DNA of 12,767 bases from an uncultured Collinsella sp. (GTDB lineage Bacteria; Actinomycetota; Coriobacteriia; Coriobacteriales; Coriobacteriaceae). A program made the translations under genes and the position numbers. Shown here in pieces: positions 6,276-12,767 of this stretch. Position 1 is the stretch's first letter. Every line of letters starts with the position of its first letter. The notes beneath the pieces are model-generated. The model searched no databases, had not been told where the DNA came from, and saw nothing but the letters and a program-made list of their open reading frames with translations. The stretch lies in contig CALKBB010000173.1 in assembly GCA_937989795.1 (NCBI GenBank), forward strand, positions 1 to 12,767. The letters run 5' to 3'.

Positions 6276-7553
6276 ATGTCCACTAAGTATGCAATCGTTG
6301 GCGGCAAGCTCATCGACGGTACCGGTGCCGAGCCGGTCGAGAACTCCCTCGTTCTCGTCGACGACAACGGCAAGATCGAGTACGCCGGTGCTATGCAGGA
6401 CCTTCCCGAGGGCGTTGAGGTCATCGACGCCGCCGGCAAGACCGTCCTTCCCGGCCTGATCGACACCCACCTGCACTTCTCGGGCAACTTGACCGACGAT
6501 GACACCGACTGGGTCATGCAGCCGCTCCTCGAGAAGCAGGCCGTCGCCGTCAAGCAGGCCTACGACTGCCTCACCCACGGCCTCACCACCGTCTGTGAGA
6601 TCGGCCGCTTTGGTATCCAGATCCGTGACTGCATCGACAAGGGCGTCTTTAAGGGCCCGCGCGTTCTGGCCACCGGCCTCGGCTTCTGCCGCGTTGCCGG
6701 TCACGGTGACTCCCACCACTGCACCCAGGAGCTCAACAAGGAATCCCATCCCTGGGGCGACCAGGTCGACGGTCCTTGGGATCTGCGCAAGGCCGTCCGT
6801 CGTCGCCTGCGCGAGAACCCCGATGCCATCAAGATCTGGGCTACCGGTGGCGGCATCTGGCGCTGGGACTCCGGTCGCGACCAGCACTATTGCTCCGAGG
6901 AGATTCAGGCCGTGGTCGAAGAGGCCAAGATGGTCGGCATCCCCGTGTGGAGCCACTGCTACAACAACCACGCCGCTGCCTACGATTCCGTTCGCTTTGG
7001 CTGCGAGCAGCTGATTCACGGCTTCGATATCGATGAGCGTACCATGGACCTCATGGCCGAGCAGGGCACCTTCTTCACCCCGACGATTGCCTTCCTGCCC
7101 ACCTGGTACGCCACCTATCCGCCCGTCTACGTCCCCGAGCTGCACGACAAGTACGAGGGCACCCTGGTCGAGAAGGAGCTGCAGCGCAACTACGACTGCC
7201 TGCGCGAGGCCAAGAAGCGCGGCGTCGTCATGACGATCGGCTCCGACTCCTTCTCCTTCGTCACCCCGTACGGCACCTGCTCCATCGAGGAGATGTACGA
7301 GTTCGTCGACAAGATCGGCTTCACCCCGGTCGAGACCATCACCTGTGCCACTCTCAACGGTGCCAAGATGTGCCACATCGAGGACGAGACCGGTTCCATC
7401 GAGGCCGGCAAGTGCGCCGACCTGCTGGTCGTCAACGGTGACGTCGCCGCCGACATCCATGTGCTCAACACCGACAACATGGACGTCATCATGAAGGACG
7501 GCTGGATCGTCGAGGCTGGCACCTTTGGCGAGGCCAACAAATACAGCGCCTAA
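6276..7553 (+). CDS. Metal-dependent amidohydrolase (imidazolonepropionase / Xaa-Pro dipeptidase-like)
   Basis: A cytosolic hydrolase of 425 residues with no signal peptide. The ATG at 6276 follows AAGGAGG by 4 nt. The small beta-sandwich contributed by both termini is visible as IVGGKLIDGTG...VDDNGKIEYAG at the start and GSIEAGKCADLLVVNGD...VIMKDGWIVEAG at the end. Barrel metal ligands are in family order: His65 and His67 (DTHLH), Lys186 (AIKIWATGG, the position of a carboxylated Lys in prolidase-like members), His227 in VWSHCYNNH, His248 (LIHGFDID) and Asp324 (IGSDS). Known relatives hydrolyse imidazolone propionate, Xaa-Pro or Xaa-Arg/Lys dipeptides, or N-acyl compounds; the exact substrate is unknown. 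The permease upstream and the sensor kinase downstream suggest the compound is imported and sensed. Confidence 0.92.
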   Translation: MSTKYAIVGGKLIDGTGAEPVENSLVLVDDNGKIEYAGAMQDLPEGVEVIDAAGKTVLPGLIDTHLHFSGNLTDDDTDWVMQPLLEKQAVAVKQAYDCLTHGLTTVCEIGRFGIQIRDCIDKGVFKGPRVLATGLGFCRVAGHGDSHHCTQELNKESHPWGDQVDGPWDLRKAVRRRLRENPDAIKIWATGGGIWRWDSGRDQHYCSEEIQAVVEEAKMVGIPVWSHCYNNHAAAYDSVRFGCEQLIHGFDIDERTMDLMAEQGTFFTPTIAFLPTWYATYPPVYVPELHDKYEGTLVEKELQRNYDCLREAKKRGVVMTIGSDSFSFVTPYGTCSIEEMYEFVDKIGFTPVETITCATLNGAKMCHIEDETGSIEAGKCADLLVVNGDVAADIHVLNTDNMDVIMKDGWIVEAGTFGEANKYSA

Positions 7554-7594
7554 GATACCGTTTGTCGATGGCTGGATGTAAAACACAGTTTTTG

Positions 7595-7609
7595 ATTGCA
7601 TAATGCAAT
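7595..7609. promoter_or_regulatory. 15-nt palindrome overlapping a CATAAT box before the kinase gene
   Basis: ATTGCATAATGCAAT is a perfect palindrome around its central A. It contains CATAAT, a 5-of-6 match to a -10 box, just upstream of the terminator-like hairpin and the kinase start. A repressor bound here would block the promoter. The matching -35 (TGTAAA, 17 nt upstream) is poor. Confidence 0.4.
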
Positions 7610-7611
7610 GG

Positions 7612-7638
7612 AGAGGGTCGCTTGCGGCCCTCTTTATT
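7612..7638 (+). terminator. Intrinsic terminator after the amidohydrolase (or leader attenuator of the kinase)
   Basis: AGAGGGTCG (7612-7620) pairs with CGGCCCTCT (7625-7633) with one T-G wobble around CTTG, and is followed by TTATT. It lies 58 nt after the amidohydrolase stop and 32 nt before the kinase start, so it could serve either role. The T-tract is short and interrupted, so leaky termination would allow reduced read-through to the kinase. Confidence 0.7.
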
Positions 7639-7670
7639 GCTATGGGTGCTACGGACAAGAGGGGATGACG

Positions 7671-9056
7671 GTGGATTTAAACAGGCTGATTCTGGGCAAG
7701 AGTTACAACTCTACCAAGGTCTTTCGTACGGCCCAGCATGTGGTCCAGGCCATCCTGCTCGGTATCGTCGTTCCGGCGCTTATCCTACTGCTTATCTGGG
7801 ATTTAACCGATAATCCCAATCCCGTTCCGGGCGTTGTCGTTATTGCCGGCCTGGTCATGCTGTGCTTCTTCTTCTCATATGTCTTTGTGGTCCCCGACGA
7901 CCTCACGTCGAGCGCAACCGACCGTACGCTTGCCATCGCATCAAAAATATTCGCCTACACGTCGCGCGGCCTTACGCCCGAAGCGGCCCTGGGCGTCTCT
8001 AAAATCATCCTGTCCGAGACCATCGCGTCGGCCATCTGCTTTACCGATGGCAAACAGGTGTTGGCAAGCTGGGGCGAGGACTCGGCAAAGTGCCCTGCCG
8101 GCACCCCGGTCGTGCTCAAGACCACGCTCAACGTGATCGAGTCCGGCGAACAGAGTGTATTTTCGCGTGACGCCTCCAATGAGACGGGCGGCTATTTTCC
8201 CCGTCTGCGCGCCGGCATTGTCGCGCCGCTTACCGTGCGCGGGCATTGCGTGGGTACGCTCGAGCTGTATTACCCCCGCCTGAGCAGCATCGATATGCGC
8301 CAGACGGCCCTTGCTTCGGGTTTTGCCGATCTAATTTCCACGCAGCTCGCCAGCTTTGAGCTCGAGCGCCAGGACGAGCTCACAGCCCGTGTTGAGCTTC
8401 GCGCCCTGCAGTCGCAGGTCGACTCGCATTTTCTATTCAATACCATTAGCACGATCGTGTCGCTCGTTCGAACCGAGCCCGACAAGGCGCGATCGCTGCT
8501 GATCGACTTTTCCAACTACTATCGTCAGACGCTTTCTGACTCCGATACGCTCACCACGCTCGAGCACGAGGTGGAACAGGGCACTCGTTATATCAATCTT
8601 ATGCAGGCCCGGTATGGCGACGGCCGTCTGCGCGTTTCGGTCGACATCGACTTTGAGGTGCGCGACAGCCTGGTACCGCCGTTTATCTTGCAGCCGCTGC
8701 TCGAAAATTGCATCAAGCATGCGCAGCGCGAGATTGAGCCGCTTTCTATTCGTGTTAGGGCTTTTGAGACCGATGACGGCTTGGAGATTATCGTCGAAGA
8801 TGACGGCATCGGTATGAGCGAAGAAGTCTGCGCGCATCTGTTTGAGCAGCATCGCCGAGAGGAGCCCGAGAGCATTACCGCCGACGGCTCCATCAAACGA
8901 GGCTGCGGCTTGGCGCTCTTCAACGTGCTTCAGCGCATCCATTTCTTTTACGGAGAAGATTCTGGCATGCGCGTGAAGTCCCAGGAGGGCGTGGGAACGC
9001 AGGTCATCGTCGAGCTGAACGGCGAGCCGCATGAGCCGGCGCCGTTGACGGCGTAG
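7671..9056 (+). CDS. LytS-type sensor histidine kinase with two membrane helices and a GAF-like domain
   Basis: A two-component sensor of 461 residues that should phosphorylate the LytTR regulator encoded 38 nt downstream. The GTG at 7671 is preferred because AGAGGGG sits 6 nt upstream; an ATG at 7665 lies directly against that site, too close for normal initiation. Two hydrophobic segments (about 25-45 and 54-74) give a short hairpin in the membrane in place of the larger 5TM-5TMR_LYT region of classical LytS. Residues about 83-230 look like a GAF domain. The His_kinase family box reads LRALQSQVDSHFLFNTI with His253 as phosphoacceptor. The ATPase part has the N-box LLENCIKHA (Asn346), VEDDGIGM (about 375-382), GCGLALFNVLQRI (411-423) and GVGTQVIVEL. 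The sensed signal is unknown; a cytosolic GAF-type domain suggests an internal ligand. Confidence 0.92.
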   Translation: MDLNRLILGKSYNSTKVFRTAQHVVQAILLGIVVPALILLLIWDLTDNPNPVPGVVVIAGLVMLCFFFSYVFVVPDDLTSSATDRTLAIASKIFAYTSRGLTPEAALGVSKIILSETIASAICFTDGKQVLASWGEDSAKCPAGTPVVLKTTLNVIESGEQSVFSRDASNETGGYFPRLRAGIVAPLTVRGHCVGTLELYYPRLSSIDMRQTALASGFADLISTQLASFELERQDELTARVELRALQSQVDSHFLFNTISTIVSLVRTEPDKARSLLIDFSNYYRQTLSDSDTLTTLEHEVEQGTRYINLMQARYGDGRLRVSVDIDFEVRDSLVPPFILQPLLENCIKHAQREIEPLSIRVRAFETDDGLEIIVEDDGIGMSEEVCAHLFEQHRREEPESITADGSIKRGCGLALFNVLQRIHFFYGEDSGMRVKSQEGVGTQVIVELNGEPHEPAPLTA

Positions 9057-9094
9057 CACGCGGTTGGATTGAGAGAAAAAGAGGGGAAGCGCAT

Positions 9095-9829
9095 ATGTCC
9101 GAAGGCTGGAACATCCTGGTGGTTGATGACGAGCCTCCCATTAGGGCTGAGCTACGCTATCTGTTGGAAAAGGATACGCGTGTAGGTCAGATTGCCGAGG
9201 CGGGCAATGTCACCGAAGCCGTGGAGTCGATTCTGTCGAACAAGCCCGACGTGCTGTTTTTAGACATTACCATGCCCGGTCGCTCGGGAATTGAGCTTGC
9301 CGAGACGCTGCAGAACCTAAAGACGCCGCCGATCGTGGTGTTTGTGACGGCATTTGCCGAGCATGCGGCCGATGCCTATAACCTCGATGCTGTCGATTAC
9401 ATCGTCAAACCGGTCGAGGATGCCCGCTTGTCAAAGGCACTCGACAAGATCGAGACTGCCCTGGGCGCTCGCCGTGTCGTCCATGCTCCACGCCAGCCTT
9501 TGCGCCTGACGGTGGATCGTGGGGGCAAAAAGGTGTTCATTCCCGTGGCGGATGTCTGCTACTTTGAGGCGCGCGCCGATTTTTGCAACGCCGTCTGCGC
9601 CGAGGGAACATACCTGATCAATGAGTCGATTTCCTCGCTCGAGCGGCGCCTGGCCTCCGAGGGCTTTATCCGTGTCCACCGCAGCTATCTGGTCAATTTG
9701 GAAGACGTGCACAATGTCGAGATCGGCTCCACGGGTCTTATGGAGCTCAGGCTCGATCGCGTAACCTCGATGGTGCCCGTGTCCCGCCGTCGCGCTGCCG
9801 AGGTTAAAGCACACTTGGGGCTTGCGTAG
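9095..9829 (+). CDS. LytTR-family response regulator
   Basis: A DNA-binding response regulator of 244 residues, partner of the kinase just upstream. The ATG at 9095 follows GAGGGGAA (9081-9088). The receiver domain (about 5-122) has the acidic pair Asp11-Asp12, phosphoacceptor Asp57 in DVLFLDITMPG, Thr85 (FVTAFAEHA) and Lys105 (YIVKPVEDA). The LytTR domain (about 135-242) shows VADVCYFEAR, the ISSLERRLASEGFIRVHRSYLVNL block and the terminal VPVSRRRAAEVKAHLG, all intact. Such regulators bind pairs of 9-nt direct repeats with about 12-nt spacers, and a matching pair occurs upstream of the permease (4519-4549). The kinase-regulator order and close spacing indicate one operon. Confidence 0.95.
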   Translation: MSEGWNILVVDDEPPIRAELRYLLEKDTRVGQIAEAGNVTEAVESILSNKPDVLFLDITMPGRSGIELAETLQNLKTPPIVVFVTAFAEHAADAYNLDAVDYIVKPVEDARLSKALDKIETALGARRVVHAPRQPLRLTVDRGGKKVFIPVADVCYFEARADFCNAVCAEGTYLINESISSLERRLASEGFIRVHRSYLVNLEDVHNVEIGSTGLMELRLDRVTSMVPVSRRRAAEVKAHLGLA

Positions 9830-9862
9830 ACGGTCTGCGTGCCGTCGTTTACCATCGCAGGT

Positions 9863-9891
9863 TTGGCATGGGCGCGCGGTGGGCATAATGG
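9863..9891 (+). promoter_or_regulatory. Probable promoter of the phospholipase-fold gene
   Basis: TTGGCA (9863-9868) is followed by CATAAT (9884-9889; spacer 15) or TAATGG (9886-9891; spacer 17), the former preceded by GTGGG. It would start a transcript about 25 nt before the ATG at 9922. Similar GTGGG-plus-hexamer boxes occur before the two downstream genes. Confidence 0.45.
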
Positions 9892-9921
9892 GTGGCATCG
9901 AATGAAATCGAAAGGATCATT

Positions 9922-10866
9922 ATGCCCGCGCTTATCACCCATCATCTGTTTGGCGAGGAAAGCATCGACCGTCTTCCGCAGGGCGTCATCACGTCCGATG
10001 AAGAGCGCATTGCCTTTATCTTGGGCAACCAAGGCCCCGACCCGTTTTTCTTTCACATTCTGACACCGCGTGTTTCCGACTGCACGCTGCTGGCGCAGGT
10101 CATGCATCGGTCGCGCATGTCTCGCCAGTTCGCGTGCCTGCGCGACGGCGTGTCGCATCTGCTGCCGCGCGACGCCAGCTTGGGTCGTGCCTTTGCGCTG
10201 GGCCTGCTGTCTCATTACGTGCTCGACCGCAACGCCCATCCTTTTGTCTATGAGCAGCAGTTTGGCATCGTGGAGTCCGATTCAGAGCTTGAGAATTCGA
10301 GCAGTCAGGTCCATGCCGTGATCGAGAGCGACCTGGATGTGCTGATGCTGCAGCTTAAACGCGATGGCGCTACGGTCGACGATTACCCGCCGGCGGGCGA
10401 GATCGTCACCACCGATCGCATCAATCGCGTGGCCGGCGTGCTGATGAGCTATGTTGCCGGACGCGTGTACGGCATTGACATTCCGGCGGGGGAGTACGGT
10501 GCTGCCGTTGCCAATATGCAGCGACTTTACCGCGCGATTGAGCCGGCCGGCTCCGCAAAGACGCGCGCGATCTCGTTGGTTGAGGGCTTGGTGCACGATT
10601 ACTCGCTGCTCGACGGCCTTGCCCATCGCGTGACGACGGAGCTTCCCGAGCGCACCGGCAACCTGGGCCACCTGACATGGAAGAACCCCTTTACCGATGA
10701 GGTCTCGACTGAGAGCTTCCCCGAGGTCTTTGAGCGTGCGCTGGTCGATTACGAGCTCACCGTCGCTCGCTTTATCGAGACCGGCGACATGGAGGCCGTG
10801 ACCGGCCATATCAACTACAGCGGCCGCGTACTCGACGCCGACGAGGAATTCGACCGCGAGGAGTAA
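9922..10866 (+). CDS. Zinc-dependent phospholipase C-fold protein (PF00882-like), cytosolic
   Basis: A protein of 314 residues. The ATG at 9922 follows AAAGGA (9911-9916); an upstream in-frame start at 9892 has no ribosome binding site and overlaps the promoter. The fold is recognised from metal-ligand-like motifs: ITHHLFGEE (His7, His8), GNQGPDPFFF (Asp40), SHYVLDRNAHPFVYEQ (His98, Asp102, His106) and HAVIESDLDVLML (His131, Glu135, Asp139). This spacing resembles the zinc site of bacterial phospholipase C/S1-P1 nuclease-fold proteins. Unlike secreted phospholipase toxins there is no signal peptide and no C-terminal membrane-binding domain is recognised, so action on an internal lipid or phosphoester is more likely; the substrate is unknown. 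It lies 92 nt after the regulator gene and has its own promoter-like sequence. Confidence 0.8.
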   Translation: MPALITHHLFGEESIDRLPQGVITSDEERIAFILGNQGPDPFFFHILTPRVSDCTLLAQVMHRSRMSRQFACLRDGVSHLLPRDASLGRAFALGLLSHYVLDRNAHPFVYEQQFGIVESDSELENSSSQVHAVIESDLDVLMLQLKRDGATVDDYPPAGEIVTTDRINRVAGVLMSYVAGRVYGIDIPAGEYGAAVANMQRLYRAIEPAGSAKTRAISLVEGLVHDYSLLDGLAHRVTTELPERTGNLGHLTWKNPFTDEVSTESFPEVFERALVDYELTVARFIETGDMEAVTGHINYSGRVLDADEEFDREE

Positions 10867-10881
10867 CAAACCGTTTCAATA

Positions 10882-10948
10882 AGTTGCGGTGGAATAGTTC
10901 CTGAATGAAGCCCCCGGAGGGCTAAGCGGGAACTATTTCACCGCAACT
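10882..10948. repeat. 67-nt palindromic element with 20-bp arms and an inner hairpin
   Basis: The 20-mer at 10882-10901 is the reverse complement of 10929-10948 except for one G-T wobble. Inside, AGCCC (10909-10913) pairs with GGGCT (10919-10923). The element starts 15 nt after the stop of the phospholipase-fold gene and could form a stable cruciform or a Y-shaped RNA. No T-tract follows, so it is not a classical intrinsic terminator, although it may end or stabilise the message. The long, GC-moderate arms resemble a palindromic repeat element. Confidence 0.75.
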
Positions 10949-11033
10949 GCGTTGATGGGATGGCGTTTCGCCCTGCGTGTCCGTATGACCGCGCCTGTCC
11001 CTTTGCCGAATCCTTACCGGTGCCTCTGTGCAA

Positions 11034-11045
11034 TTGGGGTACGAT
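11034..11045 (+). promoter_or_regulatory. Probable -10 region of the MFS transporter gene
   Basis: TTGGGG is followed directly by TACGAT (11040-11045), placing a transcript start about 35 nt before the ATG at 11087. No good -35 is seen at the usual distance (TTACCG lies 20 nt upstream). The GGG next to the -10 repeats the pattern seen before the neighbouring genes. Confidence 0.4.
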
Positions 11046-11086
11046 GAACTAACTGCATATTGGGCGAATACGAAAGGGCCCTGTCC

Positions 11087-12346
11087 ATGAAATACACCAA
11101 GCTCGAGCGTAACTGGGTTATGTACGATGTGGGCAATTCGGCCCTCGTGTTGCTCAATACCTCGGTGGTGCCCATCTACTTTAACGCCATCAATACCGGT
11201 GCTTCCTCGGCAGACCTGGTGGTCGCTTGGGGCAACGCGCAGACGATTGCCTCGCTGGTCATTGCCATGCTCATGCCCATTCTGGGCGCGCTTGCCGATT
11301 ACGCCGGCAACAAGATCAAGTTCTTCTTGGGCTTCTTCCTCACGGGCCTGGTTCTTTGCCTGGCGCAGGCTATCCCAATGTCCGCCATGGCATTTTTGAC
11401 CGTGTACGTGCTGTGCACCATCGGCCTTAACTCTTCTATGACGTTCTACGACGCCATGCTGCCCGACATTACCACCGACGAGCGCATGGACGCCGTGTCC
11501 AGCTCGGGCTATGCCTGGGGCTACATCGGTTCCACTGTACCGTTCATCATCTGCCTGGCGCTCATCATGGGTGGTCCCGCTCTTGGCGTCCCCACCATGC
11601 TGGCAACGCGTCTGTCGTTTATCATTACTGGTGCCTGGTGGCTCATCTTTACCCTGCCGCTCATTCGCACCTATAAGCAAAAGTACGGTCGCGAGCGCGG
11701 TCCCGAGGACACCATCGGCCACATCGTGGGCGGTGTGTTCTCCGAGGTTGGACACACCATGCGCGAGATTGCCCGCAACAAGACCGTGCTGGTCTACATG
11801 ATCGCGTTCTTCTTCTATATCGATGGCGTCCACACAGTCATTTCCATGGCTACCAGCTACGGCTCGGCTTTGGGCATCGACTCGACGCAGCTGGTCCTGG
11901 CGCTGCTCGTTACGCAGTTTGTGGCCTTTCCGTCCGCTATCATCTACGGCAAGCTCGCCGGACGCGTGGGCACGCTCAACATGATCCTGGTGGCGGTCGC
12001 CGCCTACATGGGCATTGTGCTGTTCGCCGCGTTCTTCCTAAAGACCGCCTTTGAATTTTGGGTGCTTGCCATTATGGTCGGCCTGTTCCAGGGCGGCGTG
12101 CAGGCGCTCAGCCGTAGCTACTTTGGCCGCATTATCCCCAAGGAAAAGTCCAACGAGTACTACGGCTTCTTTGACATCTTCGGTCGCTATGCAAGCGTCA
12201 TGGGCACCTTTCTAGTGTCGGTCGTCACCTCGCTGACCGGCAACCCGTCGCTTGGCGTCCTTTCAATTGGCGTGCTGCTGATCGTTGGCTTTATGCTGCT
12301 GGTTCGCCTGTCCCGCATGACTCGGGCGGCAGAGCATGCCGCATAG
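11087..12346 (+). CDS. MFS transporter, UMF1/Atg22-like family
   Basis: A membrane transporter of 419 residues with about 12 hydrophobic segments. The ATG at 11087 follows GAAAGGG (11072-11078) by 8 nt; an earlier in-frame TTG at 11060 lies in the leader. Family signatures are clear: the start WVMYDVGNSALVLL (YDVGNSA, 13-19), FYDAMLPDI after the fourth helix, SSSGYAWGYIGS, FFFYIDGVHTVISMA in the seventh helix (Asp246), and GGVQALSRSYFGRIIPKEKS (about 336-355) before YGFFDIFGRYASVMG. Members of this family are proposed to export or import amino acids or small metabolites; yeast Atg22 effluxes vacuolar amino acids. No substrate can be assigned here. It is probably monocistronic: a palindromic element precedes it and a terminator follows about 115 nt after its stop. 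Confidence 0.93.
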   Translation: MKYTKLERNWVMYDVGNSALVLLNTSVVPIYFNAINTGASSADLVVAWGNAQTIASLVIAMLMPILGALADYAGNKIKFFLGFFLTGLVLCLAQAIPMSAMAFLTVYVLCTIGLNSSMTFYDAMLPDITTDERMDAVSSSGYAWGYIGSTVPFIICLALIMGGPALGVPTMLATRLSFIITGAWWLIFTLPLIRTYKQKYGRERGPEDTIGHIVGGVFSEVGHTMREIARNKTVLVYMIAFFFYIDGVHTVISMATSYGSALGIDSTQLVLALLVTQFVAFPSAIIYGKLAGRVGTLNMILVAVAAYMGIVLFAAFFLKTAFEFWVLAIMVGLFQGGVQALSRSYFGRIIPKEKSNEYYGFFDIFGRYASVMGTFLVSVVTSLTGNPSLGVLSIGVLLIVGFMLLVRLSRMTRAAEHAA

Positions 12347-12433
12347 GAGCGAGCGGCTATTGTGCCTGTCCACGGTACTCTTTTGGGGTTATCCGCAATA
12401 AACATTGCGACTTGCGAGCAATGATTTGCCCAA

Positions 12434-12444
12434 GTGGGTATGAT
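12434..12444 (+). promoter_or_regulatory. Probable -10 region upstream of the last gene
   Basis: GTGGGTATGAT contains TATGAT (12439-12444), a 5-of-6 match to the -10 consensus. The -35 at 17 nt (GAGCAA) is weak. It would start transcription near 12451, just before the terminator hairpin, giving a leader of about 67 nt. Confidence 0.4.
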
Positions 12445-12460
12445 GGAATCAGCTAGGTCG

Positions 12461-12496
12461 CGGGGCGTCGCCTGTGTTTGGCGGCGTCCCGTTTTT
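12461..12496 (+). terminator. Strong intrinsic terminator (end of the MFS gene or attenuator of the last gene)
   Basis: CGGGGCGTCGCC (12461-12472) pairs with GGCGGCGTCCCG (12480-12491), 12 bp with two G-T wobbles, around TGTGTTT, followed by five T and then GTGTT. It lies 114 nt after the MFS stop codon and 21 nt before the start codon of the next gene, downstream of a promoter-like box. Confidence 0.85.
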
Positions 12497-12517
12497 GTGT
12501 TGCAGGGAGGGTAAGGC

Positions 12518-12767
12518 ATGAACGCCACAGTCGTGATTCCAACGTATTGGGCGGGCGATGACGCTTGCGCAAACGCCCCTGGCACCTATGACCATTCGAC
12601 ACGACTCAACGCCGACAATCCCGAACTCGACCGCTGCCTGGCCTCGCTTGAGCAGGTGCGCGACATCCCGCGCATCATCCTTTTGGTGGTCTGTCCCGTT
12701 TCTGCCACAGCCGATGTGTCGCTGCGCGTGCACGAGATTGTCGACGCGCATCCCACGCTCAAGGTCA
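12518..12767 (+). CDS. Probable glycosyltransferase family 2-like protein, N-terminal fragment (3' end outside window)
   Basis: An open frame of 83 codons runs off the window end. The ATG at 12518 has a strong AGGGAGG (12504-12510) 7 nt upstream. The start NATVVIPTYWAGDD resembles the first strand and loop of a GT-A glycosyltransferase, which binds the nucleotide of the sugar donor. The following LDRCLASLEQV helix and PRIILLVVCPVSA strand fit the second unit of that fold. The loop after the first strand is longer than usual (about 20 residues, CANAPGTYDHSTRLNADN), and the diagnostic DxD motif would lie outside the window. The assignment therefore rests on the first strand and overall pattern. 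Confidence 0.5.
   Translation, partial: MNATVVIPTYWAGDDACANAPGTYDHSTRLNADNPELDRCLASLEQVRDIPRIILLVVCPVSATADVSLRVHEIVDAHPTLKV

Noticed and set aside
7557..7593. LytTR-type half-sites before the kinase gene (ACCGTTTGT at 7557 and ACAGTTTTT at 7585)
   Set aside because: The individual matches are good, but the starts are 28 nt apart, not about 21, and single matches to this degenerate pattern are expected by chance in a window of this size.
6261..7658. Minus-strand open frame (465 residues) opposite the amidohydrolase
   Set aside because: It is an antisense shadow of a gene with intact catalytic motifs, and it runs through the terminator at 7612-7638.
10922..11833. Minus-strand open frame (303 residues) opposite the MFS transporter start
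   Set aside because: It overlaps the strongly supported UMF1 transporter, begins inside it and ends in the palindromic element; the composition is His/Gly/Asp-rich shadow sequence.

Overview
The window looks like chromosomal DNA of a high-GC, strictly anaerobic actinobacterium of the class Coriobacteriia, most like Collinsella or a close relative. This is inferred from the gene types (pyruvate:ferredoxin oxidoreductase, carbamate kinase), strong GC3 codon bias, clear Shine-Dalgarno sites and short intergenic regions rich in GC hairpins. No tRNA, rRNA, CRISPR array, insertion sequence or phage gene was found.

Layout. Positions 2-1564 hold the C-terminal part of a pyruvate:ferredoxin oxidoreductase (nifJ). 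It ends in a strong terminator nested inside a ~125-nt near-palindrome. A 685-nt stretch without a convincing gene follows, with an unusual AT-rich half, and leads into carbamate kinase (arcC, 2250-3212) with its own terminator. A REP-like cluster of GGGAC palindromes (3361-3475) separates arcC from the only minus-strand gene, a membrane-anchored C39-like cysteine peptidase (3476-4333).

Positions 4334-9829 read as one functional block: a regulatory region, an APC-superfamily permease, a metal-dependent amidohydrolase, a LytS-type GAF histidine kinase and a LytTR-type response regulator. Upstream of the permease are two identical 10-nt direct repeats whose 9-nt cores are exactly 12 nt apart. 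This is the spacing and near-consensus sequence expected for a LytTR operator. The simplest reading is a nutrient-sensing module in which the kinase and regulator control uptake and hydrolysis of an unidentified amide, peptide or amino-acid-like compound.

Downstream are a cytosolic protein of the zinc-dependent phospholipase C fold (9922-10866), a 67-nt palindromic element, a UMF1/Atg22-type MFS transporter (11087-12346) and the start of a probable glycosyltransferase (12518 to the window end). The last gene is preceded by a promoter-like sequence and then an intrinsic terminator inside its short leader.

The points most worth checking are the LytTR operator and two-component module, three separate palindromic intergenic elements, and two cases where a terminator hairpin lies between a putative promoter and the next start codon.
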